From positions 1 through 7,471 of the forward strand of contig JAATVN010000071.1 in the NCBI GenBank assembly GCA_014523595.1: a stretch of DNA of 7,471 nucleotides. Direction: 5' to 3'. The stretch is from Nitrososphaerales archaeon TH5888 (GTDB lineage: Archaea; Thermoproteota; Nitrososphaeria; Nitrososphaerales; Nitrososphaeraceae). A program made the position numbers and the translations under genes. Below the pieces are notes generated by a model. The model ran no database searches. It saw only the letters and a list, made by a program, of their open reading frames with translations, and was not told the DNA's origin. How positions within the stretch are numbered: position 1 is the stretch's first letter; every line of letters starts with the position of its first letter. This document shows, in pieces, positions 1 through 6,517 of the stretch.

Positions 1-138
1 TGAAAGCAGGCTTAATATTCCGACTGGTACAGTCACCGCAATTCCTACGACCTTAAGTATATTTTCTCCAAGATAGAAACCGCTTATCGTTATTGAACCG
101 AAGATTGCCAATAATGTCAAATAAAATTTCGATTTCAT
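1..138 (-). CDS. Small membrane protein, N-terminal part only (runs off the left edge)
   Basis: An open frame of 46 codons starts at atg 138 on the minus strand and continues past position 1 without a stop. It begins MKSKFYLTLLAIFG and shows two hydrophobic stretches, about residues 5-23 and 28-45, separated by a short GENILK turn, as in a protein with two or more membrane helices. A ttg at 174-172 in the same open frame is an alternative start. A TATA-like tttaaat (165-171) centred about 30 bases upstream suits a leaderless transcript. No family is recognisable from this fragment; the rest lies outside the window. Confidence 0.55.
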   Translation of the reverse strand, partial: MKSKFYLTLLAIFGSITISGFYLGENILKVVGIAVTVPVGILSLLS

Positions 139-343
139 TGCCTTTTTATGTATATAGTTCTTAGATTTAAACAATTTTAGATCATCCTGATTTTCACCGG
201 TTCACCACATTGGAATAAGAATTTCTCAACGAATTGAATCCGGATCCTATGCAAGTCTAAAATTGTCATTAAATTGTGTACGGTTTGTATTTCTCATCCC
301 TACATAATTGCTAACATATTAAATAATACTATTTAATTTAATC
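139..343. other. AT-rich intergenic segment, probable promoter region
   Basis: No convincing gene is seen here. It holds the TATA-like tttaaat (minus strand, 165-171) for the leftward membrane protein, and AT-rich sequence at 317-343 that could act as a rightward promoter for the short frame at 344. A 30-codon minus-strand open frame (177-269) is within chance expectation for such AT-rich DNA. Confidence 0.4.
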
Positions 344-436
344 ATGACCTTTAGTAATCCCTATAAAGGTAAAGACTTGAAGTCAGAATTACTAATTTAT
401 TTCATCAACAAGCGTCCAAATTTGTTTCAGTGGTAA
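344..436 (+). CDS. Possible 30-aa small protein or gene remnant
   Basis: An atg frame of 30 codons ends with taa at 434-436. The peptide starts MTFSNPYKGKDLKSELL and has a predicted amphipathic or hydrophobic helix (SELLIYFINKR) before a proline. The atg follows an AT-rich tract with ttaaata about 22 bases upstream, consistent with a leaderless archaeal promoter. The composition looks protein-like, but the length is within chance range. It may be an independent micropeptide, the remnant of a longer gene, or noise. It converges with the minus-strand gene that ends at 455. Confidence 0.22.
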   Translation: MTFSNPYKGKDLKSELLIYFINKRPNLFQW

Positions 437-441
437 TTCTG
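384..441. repeat. 9-bp inverted repeat between convergent frames
   Basis: cagaattac at 384-392 is exactly inverted as gtaattctg at 433-441, with 40 bases between. A short ctttc/gaaag inverted pair follows at 442-452. The position just past the stop of the minus-strand gene at 455 could fit a transcript 3' end. The long loop makes a stable hairpin uncertain. Confidence 0.35.
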
Positions 442-454
442 CTTTCAGAAAGAA

Positions 455-1192
455 TTAGTGGACACCCAATTTTTCTTCTATAGCGTCTATTAATGTCTTC
501 TTGGGATATTCCTGTCTTTCAACTCGAATTCTATTCTTGCCATTAAAGTCTTTTACATATATTCTTGTTAGCACATGTTGTAACTTTTCTACCGAAATAC
601 AGAATCTCTCACCCATATACTCTACTGTTGCATCCCTGCCAAAATGCCACATGGTGACAATCCACTCTCTGTATTCAGGTATTGAAATGTATTTTTTATC
701 GTCGTTGACCAGACCTGAATTGGCTAGGATAGGTTGTAGTTTTTCTTCAACTCTTACCAGCAAATTAAAGAAATTAATAATGCCGTTTGCATCAAGAGGT
801 ATAGGCTTCAAAGAGCAACCGATAATAACACTAACTGCATCCGTCTTATGAATCACGGTTCTTATTAATGCATTATTTTTATTCCAAGTTGGAATTGTAA
901 TATCTTGACTCCTCTTATTTCTATGAAAGTTAGGATCAACTGAAAATATTTGCCAAATCTTAGGAACCTTGAACCCTAAACGTATGTCATGAATACTTTG
1001 TTTCTCAAAAGGTATTTCTTGAAGCATCCTGTAAACCGGATCATTATGGACCATCGTATGGTTATGTGTCATTGATTTTCCAAACTTCTGGCCCTTTAAT
1101 GTATAAAATGCACAAGTTGAATAATATGATAACTCAACTATGCCGTCCTTAATTAATTTGGATATCTTGTTCCGAAACGTTCCGTGCGACAT
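455..1192 (-). CDS. Winged-helix-like DNA-binding protein, apparently 5'-truncated by a frameshift
   Basis: The 245-residue frame starts at atg 1192 with MSHGTFRNKISKLIKDGIVE, which reads as the recognition helix of a winged HTH, followed by a beta wing (SYYSTCAFYTLKG). The start therefore lies inside a DNA-binding domain. The same frame is open upstream to a tag at 1253-1255 (reading SVRDFLHFQ and GIEYA) but has no start codon there. The missing first helices (MTYIVLLENRPFS) lie in another frame from atg 1307. Residues 90-245 form an unrecognised mixed alpha/beta region with WIVTMWHFGRDATVEYMGE near residue 180. I infer a DNA-binding protein of unknown target. It could be a decayed gene, a truncated protein using the internal atg, or intact in the cell with a sequencing error here. 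Confidence 0.65.
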   Translation of the reverse strand: MSHGTFRNKISKLIKDGIVELSYYSTCAFYTLKGQKFGKSMTHNHTMVHNDPVYRMLQEIPFEKQSIHDIRLGFKVPKIWQIFSVDPNFHRNKRSQDITIPTWNKNNALIRTVIHKTDAVSVIIGCSLKPIPLDANGIINFFNLLVRVEEKLQPILANSGLVNDDKKYISIPEYREWIVTMWHFGRDATVEYMGERFCISVEKLQHVLTRIYVKDFNGKNRIRVERQEYPKKTLIDAIEEKLGVH

Positions 1193-1232
1193 TGCATACT
1201 CAATTCCGTCAAGTTGAAAATGTAGAAAATCT

Positions 1233-1307
1233 CTAACTGAACGGGCGATTCTCTAACAATACGATATATGTCATATGTTTACACATAGCATCATTAAGTC
1301 TTGACAT
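1233..1307 (-). pseudogene. 5' part of the winged-helix gene in another frame
   Basis: This 24-codon frame runs from atg 1307 to tag 1233-1235 and ends in HMTYIVLLENRPFS. Joined to the downstream frame (VRDFLHFQ, then the HTH), it restores a continuous winged-HTH domain: helix 1, helix 2 and recognition helix. The two open frames overlap between about 1236 and 1252, so the shift falls there. Loss of two bases (for example one tc from ttctcagtt) or gain of one base would explain it. The fragment's atg lies one base after the tag stop of the preceding small gene on this strand, so the pair would be closely coupled. Confidence 0.5.
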
Positions 1308-1308
1308 T

Positions 1309-1552
1309 CTAATTGATCAGATCCAAGGCTTTGTTGTATGGTGTCACTGTCATTAAATGTGTAATTTCATTTAAAGTAGATTCTTGTTTAAGGAACCATT
1401 CTCTTCTCAAATGACTAGGTTTTACTGTCTTTTTGTTTCTTTGCCTTTAATGAATACAGAAAGTTATCATATGCGGTCAAGGTTTGTTGTTCTTGCTTTA
1501 ACTCTAACTCCAACTTTACAATAAGTGTAATCCATTTACGATATAAAAGCAT
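1309..1552 (-). pseudogene. Small helical protein gene (about 80 aa) split by a frameshift
   Basis: The first frame runs from atg 1552 to tag 1415-1417 (45 aa, starting MLLYRKWITLIVKLELELKQ). It is rich in Leu, Glu, Gln and Lys, as in an amphipathic helix or coiled coil. The +1 frame is open through the same place and continues SHLRREWFLKQESTLNEI to PYNKALDLIN and a tag at 1309-1311. Removing one base from the five-T run at 1430-1434 (plus strand) joins both parts into one helical protein of about 80 residues. The start is only 12 bases past the tRNA-Ile 3' end, so it may be co-transcribed with the tRNA. The stop is one base before atg 1307 of the next gene. The family is not recognised. Confidence 0.4.
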
Positions 1553-1563
1553 GACTTTTAGAG

Positions 1564-1637
1564 TGGGCCGAAAGGGATTTGAACCCTCGGCCTTTCGATT
1601 ATCAGTCGAACGCTCCGCCAAGCTGAGCTATCGGCCC
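1564..1637 (-). tRNA. tRNA-Ile (anticodon GAT)
   Basis: Read on the minus strand this folds as a complete cloverleaf. The acceptor stem is gggccga/tcggccc (7 perfect pairs), the D-stem gctc/gagc, and the anticodon stem ttcga/tcgaa with loop ctgataa giving anticodon gat. The variable loop is aggcc, and the T-stem gaggg/ccctt has loop ttcaaat. The discriminator base is A (position 1564). No CCA is encoded and no intron is seen. The GAT anticodon decodes ATC and ATT. No second copy of its 3' end is seen in the window, so there is no sign of an att duplication. Confidence 0.95.
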
Positions 1638-1658
1638 ATAAATCGAATTAATTAGAGG

Positions 1659-1667
1659 ATATTTATT
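1659..1667 (-). promoter_or_regulatory. TATA box of the tRNA-Ile gene
   Basis: The minus strand reads aataaatat, centred about 26 bases before the tRNA 5' end at 1637. This is the usual archaeal TATA-to-start spacing, so transcription would begin at or very near the mature 5' end. Confidence 0.5.
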
Positions 1668-1699
1668 CGTGTGGATATCAAAATATTCGACAAAAATGC

Positions 1700-1706
1700 A
1701 TTTATG
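1700..1706 (+). promoter_or_regulatory. Candidate TATA box of the NAD kinase-Nob1 operon
   Basis: atttatg is centred about 28 bases before the ttg start at 1731, which would give a leaderless or nearly leaderless mRNA. The match is modest. A leaderless ttg start would be less common than a leaderless atg. Confidence 0.3.
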
Positions 1707-1730
1707 TCATGCAAGAAACTAACTTGTTAA

Positions 1731-2549
1731 TTGGCTGTTCAGATCAACAAGGCTGCTATAATAACAAAAATTAGGAATGAGTCAGCAAAGGATGCGGCAC
1801 GGTTTATTGCGAAGTTTTTAGACGAAAAAAAGATCAAAATATTCTCAATCGAACCTCTAGATGTCGATAATGTTCATTTCGTTGATCCTACAGAACTTGT
1901 GAATATTGATCTTGATGTGGTATTTGCAATTGGGGGAGACGGAACAACCCTTCGTGCGTTTAGAATGATAAAGAAGAGTACACCAGTTTTCAGTTTGAAC
2001 ATAGGAGGTACCAGAGGTATCCTTGCAGAAGCAAATACAAAGCCCATTGAACAGCAGCTACATGATATTTTTAGTGGGAATTATTTTTATGATAATAGGC
2101 TGAGGTTACAGGCACATATTGATGGTAAAATGATAGGTCCTGCCCTGAATGATATAGTTATAACGAGAACAAATTTGACCAAGACTCCTACAATTACTAT
2201 CAACGTATTTGACTACCCCATATCCCAAAAAATGGATGGAGTAATAATTTCAACACCAACAGGGTCAACCGGACATGCTCTTTCATTAGGTGGACCCATA
2301 GTTCATGAAAACATGAATTGTGTTATGATATTACCTATTGCTCCTGTTAACAAAACACCTGCATTAATTGTAGAATTAAAGGATATTACTATTAGTTCTA
2401 CTGATAATTCCAAAATAATTAATGACGGTCAACAAGTATTTGATGCCAAGGAAAAAAATAACATCACTATTTCTAAATATCCATATGATGGCGTATTCCT
2501 CCGTATTGGTAAAAGGGGAATAAGACAACTTGAAAAACTTGGTTTCTAG
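1731..2549 (+). CDS. nadK: NAD kinase (ATP-NAD kinase family)
   Basis: This cytosolic enzyme phosphorylates NAD to NADP. The 272-residue product shows the family landmarks in order. GGDGTTLR at residues 68-75 is the phosphate-donor motif with the catalytic Asp70. NIGGTRGILAE at 90-100 matches the GxNxGxxGFL region. ND at 140-141 is the NE/D motif that contacts NAD. TPTGSTGHALSLGGP at 175-189 corresponds to the TPTGSTAYxxSAGGP signature, and LPIAP follows it. Length is normal for an archaeal member. The start is ttg at 1731, the first codon after an in-frame taa (1728-1730); no atg lies nearby and the first beta strand begins at about residue 8. The 3' end overlaps nob1 by 20 bases, so the two are probably transcribed and perhaps translated together. 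Confidence 0.93.
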   Translation: MAVQINKAAIITKIRNESAKDAARFIAKFLDEKKIKIFSIEPLDVDNVHFVDPTELVNIDLDVVFAIGGDGTTLRAFRMIKKSTPVFSLNIGGTRGILAEANTKPIEQQLHDIFSGNYFYDNRLRLQAHIDGKMIGPALNDIVITRTNLTKTPTITINVFDYPISQKMDGVIISTPTGSTGHALSLGGPIVHENMNCVMILPIAPVNKTPALIVELKDITISSTDNSKIINDGQQVFDAKEKNNITISKYPYDGVFLRIGKRGIRQLEKLGF

Positions 2550-3063
2550 AACGGAATCAAGATTCGCGCTAGACGCAACTGCATTTTATCAAGGATTTCA
2601 TTTGCGTTCTAGTATTACATGCATTACGACAGGGTTGGTTTTTGCAGAGATTTCCCACATTCAAAGTAATCTTTCAATTTTGGATAGTTTGATATCAAAC
2701 AGGAGAATAATGATATTTCAACCCACCGATAGCACATTAAGAACCGTTAGACTCGTCGTAAAACAAATAGGCGAAACCCAACTTTCTGACGCTGATATTT
2801 CAATTGTTGCTTTGGCCAAGGAGTGCAATGCAACACTGGTAACCGATGACTTTGCAGTATGTAATTTGGCAAAAACTTTGTCAATTGATTTACTAAATTT
2901 AGGAACAAAAGGCATCAGGGAGAGAAGAAAATGGGTGAAGTTTTGTAAAAGCTGTGGGAGGGGATATCCACCAACTCAAACAATTTGTTCGCTATGTGGC
3001 AACAAATTGCGCGTACGATATAAAAAATTGATAGATTCAAAAATTGCTCAAAATCAGGAATAA
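2530..3063 (+). CDS. nob1: Endoribonuclease Nob1 (PIN domain plus zinc ribbon)
   Basis: Nob1 cleaves pre-16S rRNA at the mature 3' end during small-subunit assembly. The PIN domain spans about residues 12-125. Its acidic residues are visible as D15 (LDATAF), E40 (FAEIS), D89 (LSDADISIVALA) and D106/D107 (VTDDF), all matching the family metal site. A C-terminal zinc ribbon has C139-x2-C142 and C153-x2-C156, followed by a basic tail (RVRYKK). This order and the 177-aa length are typical of archaeal Nob1. The start is ttg at 2530, with a purine-rich aaaagggg about 10 bases upstream inside the NAD kinase gene. A second ttg at 2539 is an equally possible start, since neither affects the PIN core. 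The overlap with nadK suggests translational coupling. Confidence 0.92.
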   Translation: MKNLVSRTESRFALDATAFYQGFHLRSSITCITTGLVFAEISHIQSNLSILDSLISNRRIMIFQPTDSTLRTVRLVVKQIGETQLSDADISIVALAKECNATLVTDDFAVCNLAKTLSIDLLNLGTKGIRERRKWVKFCKSCGRGYPPTQTICSLCGNKLRVRYKKLIDSKIAQNQE

Positions 3064-3090
3064 ATAATAAAACATCACATCTAGCACTAT

Positions 3091-4281
3091 TTAGTTTGCG
3101 TGAATCACTGCTGGATGTAGGAGCTTTATGTATATTGTGTTTGCTTTCAATAGGCTATTGTCATATATGATCTGTGCATCATTTCCAAATTTCTTGACAT
3201 AGGCCACAATAATTATAGCCCAAGGTACGATTGATCTTTCTTTTGAGTCAAAATGCAGCTTTAACATGTTCTCTTGGTTTTCATATTTTAGATATCCAGA
3301 GTAGCTTATTCTTAGTGCATAATCTACAATACTTACCATTTCCTCAATACTTTGGCAGTTTGTTTCACTGCTAAATTTTTCAATCTCATTGATTAGCAAG
3401 GTATAATTGTTATCCTTCATAATTGACAGGTCCAATAATATTTGTGAAAGATCGTTTTCTACTATTTTGGATAGAATTAATGCTTCTTTTGGAACTTTAT
3501 TGCCAAGCATAACGGTATTGAGCCTCAATGCTTTTTTCCATTTTTCATCAAATAATTTGACATATGATGAACCATATGGGTCGGCTGTCAGTATTAATGA
3601 AGCTTTTCCATTTGTACTGTCGATAAAAATAATTTTTTTGTAATCGAAAATCAATATATTTCCGGAAACAGTATCAGACCTAATTTCTACTCCGTCTGGG
3701 AACGTACCAATTCCCTCGCTGATGATAGATTCGTTACCAAGTAACATTTTGATTTTCACTCCCTTCTTAGTGGCTCCTGTTATGGAAGGCCTACATTGAA
3801 AAACCACATTTTGTCCCCAAGAATCGAGAATCAAATCTATATTTGATTTGCTGGATGAAATCAATTCTTTAATTTTTTGTACCACTACATTTGGTTCCAA
3901 AGTTAAGTACTTTTTTTCTTCATAGGACTTTTTACCCTCTTCTCTCAGTTTCTTCAGGCTATCCAAAATATTATACATTGATGACAATCTTCTTTCTTGC
4001 AAAGTAATTAACTCTCCGAATGCCTCGTTAGGCGGGGTCGCTGTCGCTATCATTGGTTTCTGACTCGAAATGGTTGACAGTTTTTTTCTTTCTAATTTTT
4101 TTAGGGTTGTGTAAATTTTTGTTCTAGGAAGATTAGAATAGTAGGCTATCTCACTTGCGCCCAAAGTTCCTCTTGAAACCAAAGTAATGTATGCCATAGA
4201 CTCATATTTTGATAGTCCAAACTCTTCTAGATTTGCTACAAGTTCTAGATAATTAGGTATATCATTAGGGCGTTTAATCAT
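3091..4281 (-). CDS. TrmB-family transcriptional regulator with a long C-terminal extension
   Basis: The N-terminal domain is a TrmB-type winged HTH at about residues 12-75: NLEEFGLSKYESMAYITL, then ASEIAYYSNLPRTKIYTTLKKLERKKL containing the recognition helix. A helical or coiled-coil segment follows at about 85-120. A degenerate PLD-like sensor region comes next (GVKIKMLLGN; ILIFDYKKIIFID) without HKD catalytic residues, as is usual in regulators of this family. The last 135 or so residues form a further alpha/beta region I do not recognise. I chose atg 4281 because it puts the HTH at its usual distance from the N terminus. A ttg at 4335 would add 18 residues. The gene is divergent from cdvC and convergent with nob1. 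The ligand is unknown. Control of itself and cdvC is a possibility from position only. Confidence 0.85.
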   Translation of the reverse strand: MIKRPNDIPNYLELVANLEEFGLSKYESMAYITLVSRGTLGASEIAYYSNLPRTKIYTTLKKLERKKLSTISSQKPMIATATPPNEAFGELITLQERRLSSMYNILDSLKKLREEGKKSYEEKKYLTLEPNVVVQKIKELISSSKSNIDLILDSWGQNVVFQCRPSITGATKKGVKIKMLLGNESIISEGIGTFPDGVEIRSDTVSGNILIFDYKKIIFIDSTNGKASLILTADPYGSSYVKLFDEKWKKALRLNTVMLGNKVPKEALILSKIVENDLSQILLDLSIMKDNNYTLLINEIEKFSSETNCQSIEEMVSIVDYALRISYSGYLKYENQENMLKLHFDSKERSIVPWAIIIVAYVKKFGNDAQIIYDNSLLKANTIYIKLLHPAVIHAN

Positions 4282-4626
4282 GTGCACTTTTGTTACATTT
4301 TGGACGTAAAGCAAGATGTCAACTTGATTGGACAAAACAAAAAAAAATGTAAAGCTGAAATATCATAATACTACAAGATAGATGATTTATTGTAGATTTT
4401 CTCACAATTCAATAACATTTCATAACTACAAGTTGAATTTATTGACTAAAAGATATTCACTCCAAATACAAAATACTACTTTGAGGTAAATACTGTATAT
4501 TTTTTTATGCTTTTGGACAAAACCATGCCAATTTTTTTTAGTATTTGTTCAATTTATTTTGTCCCTTGACCAATATAGATTCACAATGCAGTAATTCAAA
4601 GGAATACCCTGAATTTGATTGAATAT
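4282..4626. promoter_or_regulatory. Divergent trmB-cdvC control region with repeated ttttggacaaaa-like motif
   Basis: This 345-base AT-rich gap separates the two divergent genes. An exact 11-base direct repeat, ttggacaaaac, occurs at 4328-4338 and 4513-4523. The second copy extends to ttttggacaaaa (4511-4522), an inverted repeat of form TTTTG-GA-CAAAA. The core ggacaaaa recurs inverted at 4557-4564, and ttttggac again at 4298-4305. For trmB, gctttac TATA-like sequences lie at 4306-4312 and 4349-4355 (minus strand). For cdvC, tttatttt at 4553-4560 overlaps the inverted copy. The arrangement suits an operator serving both genes, but no binding data are implied. Confidence 0.4.
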
Positions 4627-5856
4627 ATGAGTTTAGCTCCACAGGAACTAGAGAATAGTGCTAGTAAATATGCTGCTGAAGCAATTAGATTGGATTCGGA
4701 AGGTTCCAATGTGCAAGCAATTAGCGCTTATCAGAGGGCTGTTGAAGCATTAATGAAGTTAGTACAAATCTATCCTGATTACAAGTTGAATAAAATCTAC
4801 ATGGAACGAGCAGGCTCCTATCAAAATAGAATCAAAGCACTGCAAATGTCTAATCCATTATATGATTCTGATATTAATAAGGTTGGACATATTGACCAAA
4901 AAGCTGCAAATTCACCAAATTCGATACTTAACAACATGCAATCAGCAAAGAAAAGGAACGACACGAACGTAGGATGCAGCTTGTACTTCGAAGAACTTCT
5001 GATGACTGATAAACCGAAGGTATCATGGAATGAAGTGATTGGCTTGGAGGATGCGAAGAGAGCAATGAGAGAGTCTATAGTTTATCCCACTATAAGGCCT
5101 GATTTACTTCCGTTAGGATGGGCACGGGGCATTCTACTATTTGGACCACCTGGTTGTGGAAAGACGTTACTCGCAGCGGCAGCAGCAGCTGAAATCGAAG
5201 GTTATTTCATAAATGTTGATGCAGCTTCGATGATGAGTAAATGGTTAGGTGAGGCGGAAAAAAATGTTTCAAAATTATTTTCAATGGCACGCAAGTTACA
5301 CGATAGCGAAGGCGTTCCTGTTCTGATTTTTGTTGATGAAATAGATTCACTTTTAGGTAATAGAAATAGTGAGGTTGGAGGTGAAGTTAGAGTGAAAAAT
5401 CAATTCCTTACCGAAATGGATGGCATAAATGGAAAATCAAGGGAATCAAAATTGTATGTCATTGGTGCAACCAACAAACCATGGAGTTTGGAAGCAGGTT
5501 TTCTTAGAAGGTTTCAAAAAAGGATTTATGTTTCTCTACCAAACAGGGAATCCAGAATTCACCTCTTTGACCAGTATACAAGAAAGTTACAAATGGAATC
5601 TTCCTTAAAAATAGAAGATTTGGCAAAGATATCTGATGGTTACAGTGGGAGTGATGTCAAGGACATATGTCAGTCTGTTCAATTGCGTGTCGTGGATGAA
5701 CTATTCCAAAGTGGAAAGGGATTAGATAGCGATGCAAATACTCGGTCCATCACGGAACTGGATTTTAAGGAAATTCTGAAAATGAGAAAACCCAGTGTAA
5801 GCATGGACATGATTCGAGCATATGTTAGATGGAGTGAGCAGTTTAAGGCTCTTTAA
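4627..5856 (+). CDS. cdvC: CdvC, MIT-AAA ATPase of the archaeal ESCRT (Cdv) division machinery (Vps4-like)
   Basis: CdvC uses ATP hydrolysis to remodel and disassemble ESCRT-III-like CdvB polymers at the division septum. From atg 4627 the product has 409 residues. Residues 5-73 form an MIT domain (ASKYAAEAIRLD, then AISAYQRAVEALMKLV and YMERAGSYQNRIKAL), which binds CdvB tails. A polar linker follows to about 130. The AAA module has Walker A GPPGCGKT at 173-180, Walker B with D237-E238 (IFVDEID), sensor GATNKP and arginine fingers R294/R295 (GFLRRF). The C-terminal helix (PSVSMDMIRAYVRWSEQF) is typical of Vps4. A ttg at 4615 would add four residues and lies about 12 bases after aaagga. No cdvA or cdvB is in the window. 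The 3' end overlaps ppa by 4 bases, tail to tail. Confidence 0.93.
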   Translation: MSLAPQELENSASKYAAEAIRLDSEGSNVQAISAYQRAVEALMKLVQIYPDYKLNKIYMERAGSYQNRIKALQMSNPLYDSDINKVGHIDQKAANSPNSILNNMQSAKKRNDTNVGCSLYFEELLMTDKPKVSWNEVIGLEDAKRAMRESIVYPTIRPDLLPLGWARGILLFGPPGCGKTLLAAAAAAEIEGYFINVDAASMMSKWLGEAEKNVSKLFSMARKLHDSEGVPVLIFVDEIDSLLGNRNSEVGGEVRVKNQFLTEMDGINGKSRESKLYVIGATNKPWSLEAGFLRRFQKRIYVSLPNRESRIHLFDQYTRKLQMESSLKIEDLAKISDGYSGSDVKDICQSVQLRVVDELFQSGKGLDSDANTRSITELDFKEILKMRKPSVSMDMIRAYVRWSEQFKAL

Positions 5857-6392
5857 CTCTCGCTTACTTTTTGATAGCTGCTAATTGCATCAGTTATTTT
5901 TCTTACAGCAGACTCTTTTCCTTCCCATCCTGATATTTTCACAAATTTTCCTTTTTCCAGTTCTTTGTAGTGTTCAAAAAAGTGTTTTATCTGGTCCTTC
6001 AGATGTTGTGGCACATCTTCGATATCTTGAACAGTTGAGAAACTAGGATCAATTTTGGATGTCGGTATGGCTACTATTTTTGAATCTTGACCTTCTTCAT
6101 CCTCAGTCTGTAGTACGCCTACGGGTATTACTTTTATTAGAGATAATGGTGCTAAGGGAGTTTCTCCTAGTACTAAAACATCTAAGGGATCTCCATCTTT
6201 CTCAAGTGTGTTTGGTATGAATCCATAATTACATGGATAATACATTGCAGTAAACAATTTCCTGTCAACCAAGATAAAACCACTTTCTGTATCATATTCA
6301 TATTTTATATTACTGCCCTTTGGGATTTCAATCATTACTGTGCACTGACCGGCCGACTGTTTAATAGAGCCAATTCTCTGATTTGTTGTCAT
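5853..6392 (-). CDS. ppa: Inorganic pyrophosphatase, family I (soluble)
   Basis: This enzyme hydrolyses pyrophosphate to two phosphates in the cytosol and so pulls biosynthetic reactions forward. The 179-residue length is typical. The active-site residues of the E. coli enzyme have clear counterparts: E22 and K30 with E32 (EIPKGSNIKYEYD), R44 (DRKLF), Y56 (YPCNYGFIP), the signature D66-G-D68-P-L-D71-V, D98, D103 and K105 (EDEEGQDSKI), and Y142-K143 (EHYKELE). The start at atg 6392 is well placed, 25 bases after a strong TATA box, so the mRNA is probably leaderless. The stop codon shares the ttaa at 5853-5856 with the stop of cdvC on the other strand. The gene is complete and ordinary. Confidence 0.95.
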   Translation of the reverse strand: MTTNQRIGSIKQSAGQCTVMIEIPKGSNIKYEYDTESGFILVDRKLFTAMYYPCNYGFIPNTLEKDGDPLDVLVLGETPLAPLSLIKVIPVGVLQTEDEEGQDSKIVAIPTSKIDPSFSTVQDIEDVPQHLKDQIKHFFEHYKELEKGKFVKISGWEGKESAVRKITDAISSYQKVSES

Positions 6393-6412
6393 GCTATCTT
6401 CTTAATTGGCGC

Positions 6413-6421
6413 TATTTATAT
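6413..6421 (-). promoter_or_regulatory. TATA box of ppa
   Basis: The minus strand reads atataaata, preceded by ttttcga. The centre is about 25 bases before atg 6392, which places the transcription start at or next to the start codon. This is the clearest promoter in the window and suggests ppa is transcribed separately from the upstream PsbP-like gene. Confidence 0.6.
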
Positions 6422-6479
6422 TCGAAAAGGTTCTGAATAGATTAACTGAATTCACCATATAGAATAACTCGTGATTTTC

Positions 6480-6485
6480 AAAAAA
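6480..6485 (-). terminator. T-rich tract after the PsbP-like gene, possible terminator
   Basis: The minus strand has a run of six T about 33 bases after the stop codon at 6518. U-rich tracts without a hairpin commonly end transcripts in archaea. It fits the separate ppa promoter just downstream, but the tract is short. Confidence 0.3.
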
Positions 6486-6517
6486 GAACAAATTAAGACA
6501 AATATTTGATAAAATTA

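Noticed and set aside
177..269. 30-aa minus-strand frame (MTILDLHRIRIQFVEKF)
   Set aside because: Length is within chance for this AT content, and no promoter or neighbour supports it.
501..851. 116-aa plus-strand open frame
   Set aside because: It is antisense to the winged-helix gene, which has the more protein-like composition and secondary-structure pattern.
1415..1621. 68-aa minus-strand frame beginning MAERSTDNRKAEGSNPF
   Set aside because: Its first 19 residues or so are a translation of the tRNA-Ile gene. Only the part from atg 1552 is considered as a possible small gene.
1564..1637. tRNA-Ile as an integration site for a mobile element
   Set aside because: No repeat of the tRNA 3' end and no integrase are seen in the window.
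2718..2915. 65-aa minus-strand frame inside nob1
   Set aside because: It is a shadow of the Nob1 PIN domain, whose motifs are unmistakable.
3407..3643. 78-aa plus-strand frame inside the TrmB-like gene
   Set aside because: It is antisense shadow with no start context or family features.
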